DNA from: an uncultured Muribaculum sp.
Lineage (GTDB): Bacteria > Bacteroidota > Bacteroidia > Bacteroidales > Muribaculaceae
Assembly (NCBI GenBank): GCA_910578835.1
Contig: CAJTSK010000013.1
Span: forward strand, 1 to 64,000
Length of the DNA stretch: 64,000 bases
Direction: 5' to 3'
Shown: piece by piece, positions 61,003-64,000 of the stretch
How positions within the stretch are numbered: the first letter of the stretch is position 1
Layout: every line of letters begins with the position of its first letter
Translations under genes and position numbers: made by a program
The notes under the pieces: model-generated
What the model was told of the DNA's origin: nothing
Databases searched by the model: none
Seen by the model: only the letters and a program-made list of their open reading frames with translations

Positions 61003-63570
61003 ATGGACAATAATAACATAGCAGACGGCGGGCTTACTACCGGAAGTCGCATAAAGACATTTCTTACAAGCCGCTCTTTCATTGGTTTCATGATTTCGCT
61101 GGTGGTGATGCTGGTGGTGTCATGTGCGTTTTTCTATCCCGATGCATTTGAGGGCAACGAGTTGCGTCAGCATGACATGCAGCAGGGCACCGCGATAAGC
61201 CATGAGGTCAACACCTATGAGCAGGAATCGGGCGAACTGTCGCGATGGACCAACTCGCTCTTCTCCGGTATGCCTACCTTCCAGATTAACCCGTCTTATC
61301 CCTCGGGCAAGCTTATAAGCTTTGTCGGCGACCTTTATCATCTATGGCTGCCGTCGCCTGTAAGCCTGCTTTTCATGATGATGACAGGCTTCTTCATATT
61401 GCTGCTCGCCATGAAGGTGAAATGGTATCTTGCTCTACCCGGGGCGATTGCCTATGGATTTTCATCATATTTCATCATCATAATCGGGGCGGGGCACATA
61501 TGGAAATTTATCACTCTCGCCTACATACCCCCGACCATTGCCGGCATAGTGCTTGCCTACCGGGGCAAATACCTTGGCGGCGCCGCGCTGGCAGCTGTGT
61601 TTGCGATGTTGCAGATAGCGGGCAACCATATCCAGATGTCTTATTACTTCCTGATGGTGGTGATAGGCTTTATGGCGGCTTACGGGGTCATACTCTTCAG
61701 AAAGCATAATATGGCAAAGTGGTGGAAGGCTACAGGCGCGCTCGCTATTGCGGCGATACTCGCCGTGGCGGCAAATGCCCCCAACCTATACAACACTTAC
61801 ATGTATTCAAAGGAGACCATGCGCGGAAAGCATAGCGAGCTTACCGGCAACAACGCCGGCGGGGGAGTCACTGAGTCGGGTGGTCTTAACAAGGATTATA
61901 TAACGGCGTGGAGCTATGGAAAGAGCGAGACATTTACTCTGCTCATTCCCAATGTCAAGGGTGGTGCCACGATAAAGCCTGAAAAGGGTAGCAACAAGCT
62001 TATGTCGCTCGGCGACACCGACACAGCCACCGAGCTTGCAAAGTCGGGCACCGTGTCGGGTGAGATTTCCTCTTACCTGCGCCAGTTCCCGCAATATTTC
62101 GGCGACCAGCCTATGACCAACGGGCCGGTGTATGTCGGCGCGTTGCTCGTGGCGCTGTTTCTGCTCGGATGTATCATCGTCAAGGGTCCGGTGAAGTGGA
62201 TGTTGCTCATCGTCACGCTGCTGTCAATCGCGCTGTCGTGGGGTCACAATATGATGTGGCTCACCGATTTAATGATTGACCACTTCCCGATGTACAATAA
62301 GTTTCGCACGGTGGCGAGCATACTCGTGGTGGCGGAATTTACCATTCCTCTCCTTGCGGTGCTCGCCCTGAAAGAGTTGTTTGACAACCGCGACAAGTGG
62401 CGCCAATACCGCACCCCGATAGCTGTGTCGTTTGGCATATGCCTCTTCTTCTGTCTTCTCGGCATAGCCGCCCCGTCGGTGTTTGGCTCTTATCTGAGCG
62501 ACCAGGAGCATGACGCTTATGTGGCTTCCGGCATGGCGCAGCAGGTGCCGCAACTTTTTGCCGCCGTGGAGAGTGTCAGGATGGCAATGGTGTCGGGCGA
62601 TGCGTTGCGCAGTTTCGTTATCGTGGCGCTCGGTGGCATATTCCTTTGCCTGTTTATGACCAAAAAGATTGACAAGAAGACATTCTGCGCCATATTGACC
62701 CTTATAGTGATAGGCGACCTCTATACTGTCAACAAGCGATATCTTGACACAGAGAGCTTTGTGCCGCGCCAGCTTGCGGCAGGAGAGCCGTTCCCGATTA
62801 CCAATGCCGACCGGCAGATACTTGCCGACACGGCGATGAACTACCGCGTGATGAACATCCCGCAGTTTGGCGAGGCTGCTCCCTCTTACCGTCATAAGAC
62901 TATCGGCGGATACCATGCCGCGAAGCTTACCCGCTATCAGGATATGATTGACCGCCATTTGGGCAACTTTACCACAGGCAACGTCAGCGAGGCTGACATG
63001 AATGTGCTTAACATGCTCAATGCCAAATACCTTGTGATGGGCGATGATGAGGTCTACACCAATCCCGACGCCCTCGGCAATGCATGGCTCGTAGACAGGA
63101 TAATGTATGTCAACGGTGCCGATGCCGAAATGGGTGCGCTTGACAGCATCAATCCTGCCGTGACGGCTGTCTCCGACGCGCAGTTTAAGCCGGTACTCGG
63201 CACGTCAGTGCCTCAGAAGATGCCGGGCGACACTATCTACGAGACCTCTTACGCGCCCAACGAGCTTCATTATGCCGTGAAGAGCGCCAAAGGCGGTGTG
63301 GCAGTGTTCTCCGAGGTGTATTTCCCCTGGGGCTGGAAGGCGTGGATTGACGGCGCGGAGACAGAAATAGCGCGTGTCGACTATCTATTGCGCGCGCTCA
63401 AGGTGCCCGCCGGAAGCCATAACGTGAAGATGCGTTTTGACCCGCAGTCGCTCCACGCTACCGTGACTGTAGCCACTGTGGCTATCATAATCATATATCT
63501 CACCGTGATAGCCGCCATAGTGCTGTATGCGTTTAAGATTCCGGTAAAGCGTAGCGGCAAGGGTAAATGA
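61003..63570 (+). CDS. YfhO family membrane protein
   Basis: 855 residues with a dozen or more transmembrane helices. An N-terminal helix near residue 30 (FIGFMISLVVMLVVSCAFFYP) precedes EGNELRQHDMQQGTAISHEVNTYEQESGELSRWTNSLFSGMPTFQ, the typical YfhO loop with acidic residues. A C-terminal soluble part (VFSEVYFPWGWKAWIDGAETEIARVDYLLRALKVPAGSHNVKMRFDP) is followed by a last helix. This WKAWIDG..R.. end is diagnostic for the family, which has a GT-C glycosyltransferase-like fold and may decorate teichoic acids or glycolipids; here the substrate is unknown. The stop overlaps the next start by 4 bp. Confidence 0.88.
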   Translation: MDNNNIADGGLTTGSRIKTFLTSRSFIGFMISLVVMLVVSCAFFYPDAFEGNELRQHDMQQGTAISHEVNTYEQESGELSRWTNSLFSGMPTFQINPSYPSGKLISFVGDLYHLWLPSPVSLLFMMMTGFFILLLAMKVKWYLALPGAIAYGFSSYFIIIIGAGHIWKFITLAYIPPTIAGIVLAYRGKYLGGAALAAVFAMLQIAGNHIQMSYYFLMVVIGFMAAYGVILFRKHNMAKWWKATGALAIAAILAVAANAPNLYNTYMYSKETMRGKHSELTGNNAGGGVTESGGLNKDYITAWSYGKSETFTLLIPNVKGGATIKPEKGSNKLMSLGDTDTATELAKSGTVSGEISSYLRQFPQYFGDQPMTNGPVYVGALLVALFLLGCIIVKGPVKWMLLIVTLLSIALSWGHNMMWLTDLMIDHFPMYNKFRTVASILVVAEFTIPLLAVLALKELFDNRDKWRQYRTPIAVSFGICLFFCLLGIAAPSVFGSYLSDQEHDAYVASGMAQQVPQLFAAVESVRMAMVSGDALRSFVIVALGGIFLCLFMTKKIDKKTFCAILTLIVIGDLYTVNKRYLDTESFVPRQLAAGEPFPITNADRQILADTAMNYRVMNIPQFGEAAPSYRHKTIGGYHAAKLTRYQDMIDRHLGNFTTGNVSEADMNVLNMLNAKYLVMGDDEVYTNPDALGNAWLVDRIMYVNGADAEMGALDSINPAVTAVSDAQFKPVLGTSVPQKMPGDTIYETSYAPNELHYAVKSAKGGVAVFSEVYFPWGWKAWIDGAETEIARVDYLLRALKVPAGSHNVKMRFDPQSLHATVTVATVAIIIIYLTVIAAIVLYAFKIPVKRSGKGK

Positions 63571-64000
63571 AGGCGTTGAGTCTGTATCTGACCTCGTTTA
63601 ACCGTTATCGCCGTAGCCGTGGCTTTGGTGTCCACTCCCCGTTTGCCTACTATTTCATAAAACGGGTGATAAAGGAGCATTGTGGCTATTACTCTTATCC
63701 TGTCATAAACCGGGCGGCTGATCGCGCCGACATGTCCAGGAGCGAGGCTCGCCTCCTTTTCCGGGTGGCAAACTATTTTAATCAGCCCGTGATGATGGTG
63801 GCGGCAGAAAATGCTGCTGCCATGACCGCGTTGCAGTCGGTGGCGTCGGCGGCTACTATTTGCCATGTCGGTTCTGTTGACGACGGCATGCGCAGTATGG
63901 CGGCTATCGGCGACAACCGCCCGTTTCTCTACGTCGACCCGTCGTCGCTTCTCGGTGACGATGAACTGAAGAGTCTGGTCACCGACATAATTGCGCGTCA
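63567..64000 (+). CDS. Methyltransferase-like protein, cut by window end
   Basis: The frame opens at ATG 63567 (ATGA overlap with the YfhO stop) and stays open to 64000, giving 144 residues. The N-terminus reads YLTSFNRYRRSRGFGVHSPFAYYFIKRVI. The GxHSPFxY motif is one I associate with Bacteroidales class I S-adenosylmethionine-dependent O-methyltransferase-like proteins. PVMMVAAENAAAMTALQSVA..ATICHVGSVDD lies where the first Rossmann strands would be, though the usual GxGxG loop is not obvious in the visible part. Likely co-transcribed with the YfhO gene. Confidence 0.5.
   Translation, partial: MKALSLYLTSFNRYRRSRGFGVHSPFAYYFIKRVIKEHCGYYSYPVINRAADRADMSRSEARLLFRVANYFNQPVMMVAAENAAAMTALQSVASAATICHVGSVDDGMRSMAAIGDNRPFLYVDPSSLLGDDELKSLVTDIIAR

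Noticed and set aside
1..64000. CRISPR arrays, tRNA/rRNA genes, prophage or conjugative modules
   Set aside because: I looked for regular spacer-repeat patterns, cloverleaf-like intergenic segments and phage or conjugation proteins and saw none; a tRNA scan would settle the RNA genes.

Overview
The window looks like a chromosomal segment of a gut Bacteroidales bacterium, most likely of the Muribaculaceae type. Many genes are preceded by the Bacteroidota promoter core TAnnTTTG rather than by Shine-Dalgarno sequences. The gene content also fits: a BspA-like surface protein, DUF2723 and YfhO membrane proteins, GH13/GH31/GH43 enzymes, a PorZ-like propeller, a bile-salt-hydrolase-like enzyme and a Na/Pi-PhoU transporter. 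Family-level placement is inference. No rRNA, tRNA, CRISPR array or phage module was recognised.

Layout. 1-2.9 kb: a cut-off PH-domain protein, a thioredoxin-like lipoprotein, a second PH-like membrane protein and an outer-membrane phospholipase A. 2.9-8.6 kb: an AT-rich accessory island. It has a well-formed promoter, a 430-nt structured leader, a small P-loop protein and a BspA/Big2 surface protein of about 1,350 residues whose frame is broken at a TC repeat plus an A AAA AAG slippery heptamer. Two very small ORFs follow. 8.6-14.8 kb: serS, yqeY, a polyferredoxin-thyA-folA operon, era and a YhcH/NanQ-like gene. 14.8-15.3 kb: an AT-rich, gene-free stretch with DnaA-box-like words and a strand-composition change, a candidate oriC. 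15.3-29.9 kb: nadA, leuS, rdgB, the PorZ-like protein, a nucleoside kinase, an RNA methyltransferase, an AraC regulator, a YbhN-like membrane protein and GH43. 30-38.5 kb (minus strand): cysE-THUMP methyltransferase-purD-membrane protein-pdxB, and CBS protein-nadK-YgjP-like protease. 38.6-46.4 kb (plus strand): a tightly packed run pdxJ-exbB-exbD-tonB-DUF2723-deacetylase-queG. 46.4-54.3 kb: pfkA, recA, a Ca/Na exchanger, DUF4421, the choloylglycine-hydrolase-like enzyme and the Na/Pi transporter. 54.5-64 kb: a receiver-only response regulator overlapping rnhB, a decayed IS5-family element, divergent GH13 and GH31 genes, YfhO and a cut-off methyltransferase-like gene.

The most distinctive non-coding signal is a dispersed repeat family with ends beginning GAGCTTGTTTAATAATAAA. 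Two full 348-bp copies lie in opposite orientation (10425-10772 and 27407-27754), each flanked by TAA. A 57-bp miniature (8592-8648) is flanked by TTA, and several single ends also occur. The 3-bp TNA duplications and GAGC ends resemble IS5-family (IS1031-like) elements, and an IS5-family relic with GAGC ends sits at 55550-56807. These units repeatedly sit on TAA stop codons or directly in front of start codons.

Other items worth attention are the possible phase-variable or frameshifted surface protein, the structured leader at 3.1-3.6 kb, the candidate oriC, a 15-nt motif shared by the pfkA and GH13 leaders, and several promoters placed so close to ATG that the mRNAs may be leaderless. All family assignments come from reading the translated sequences; no database search was possible.
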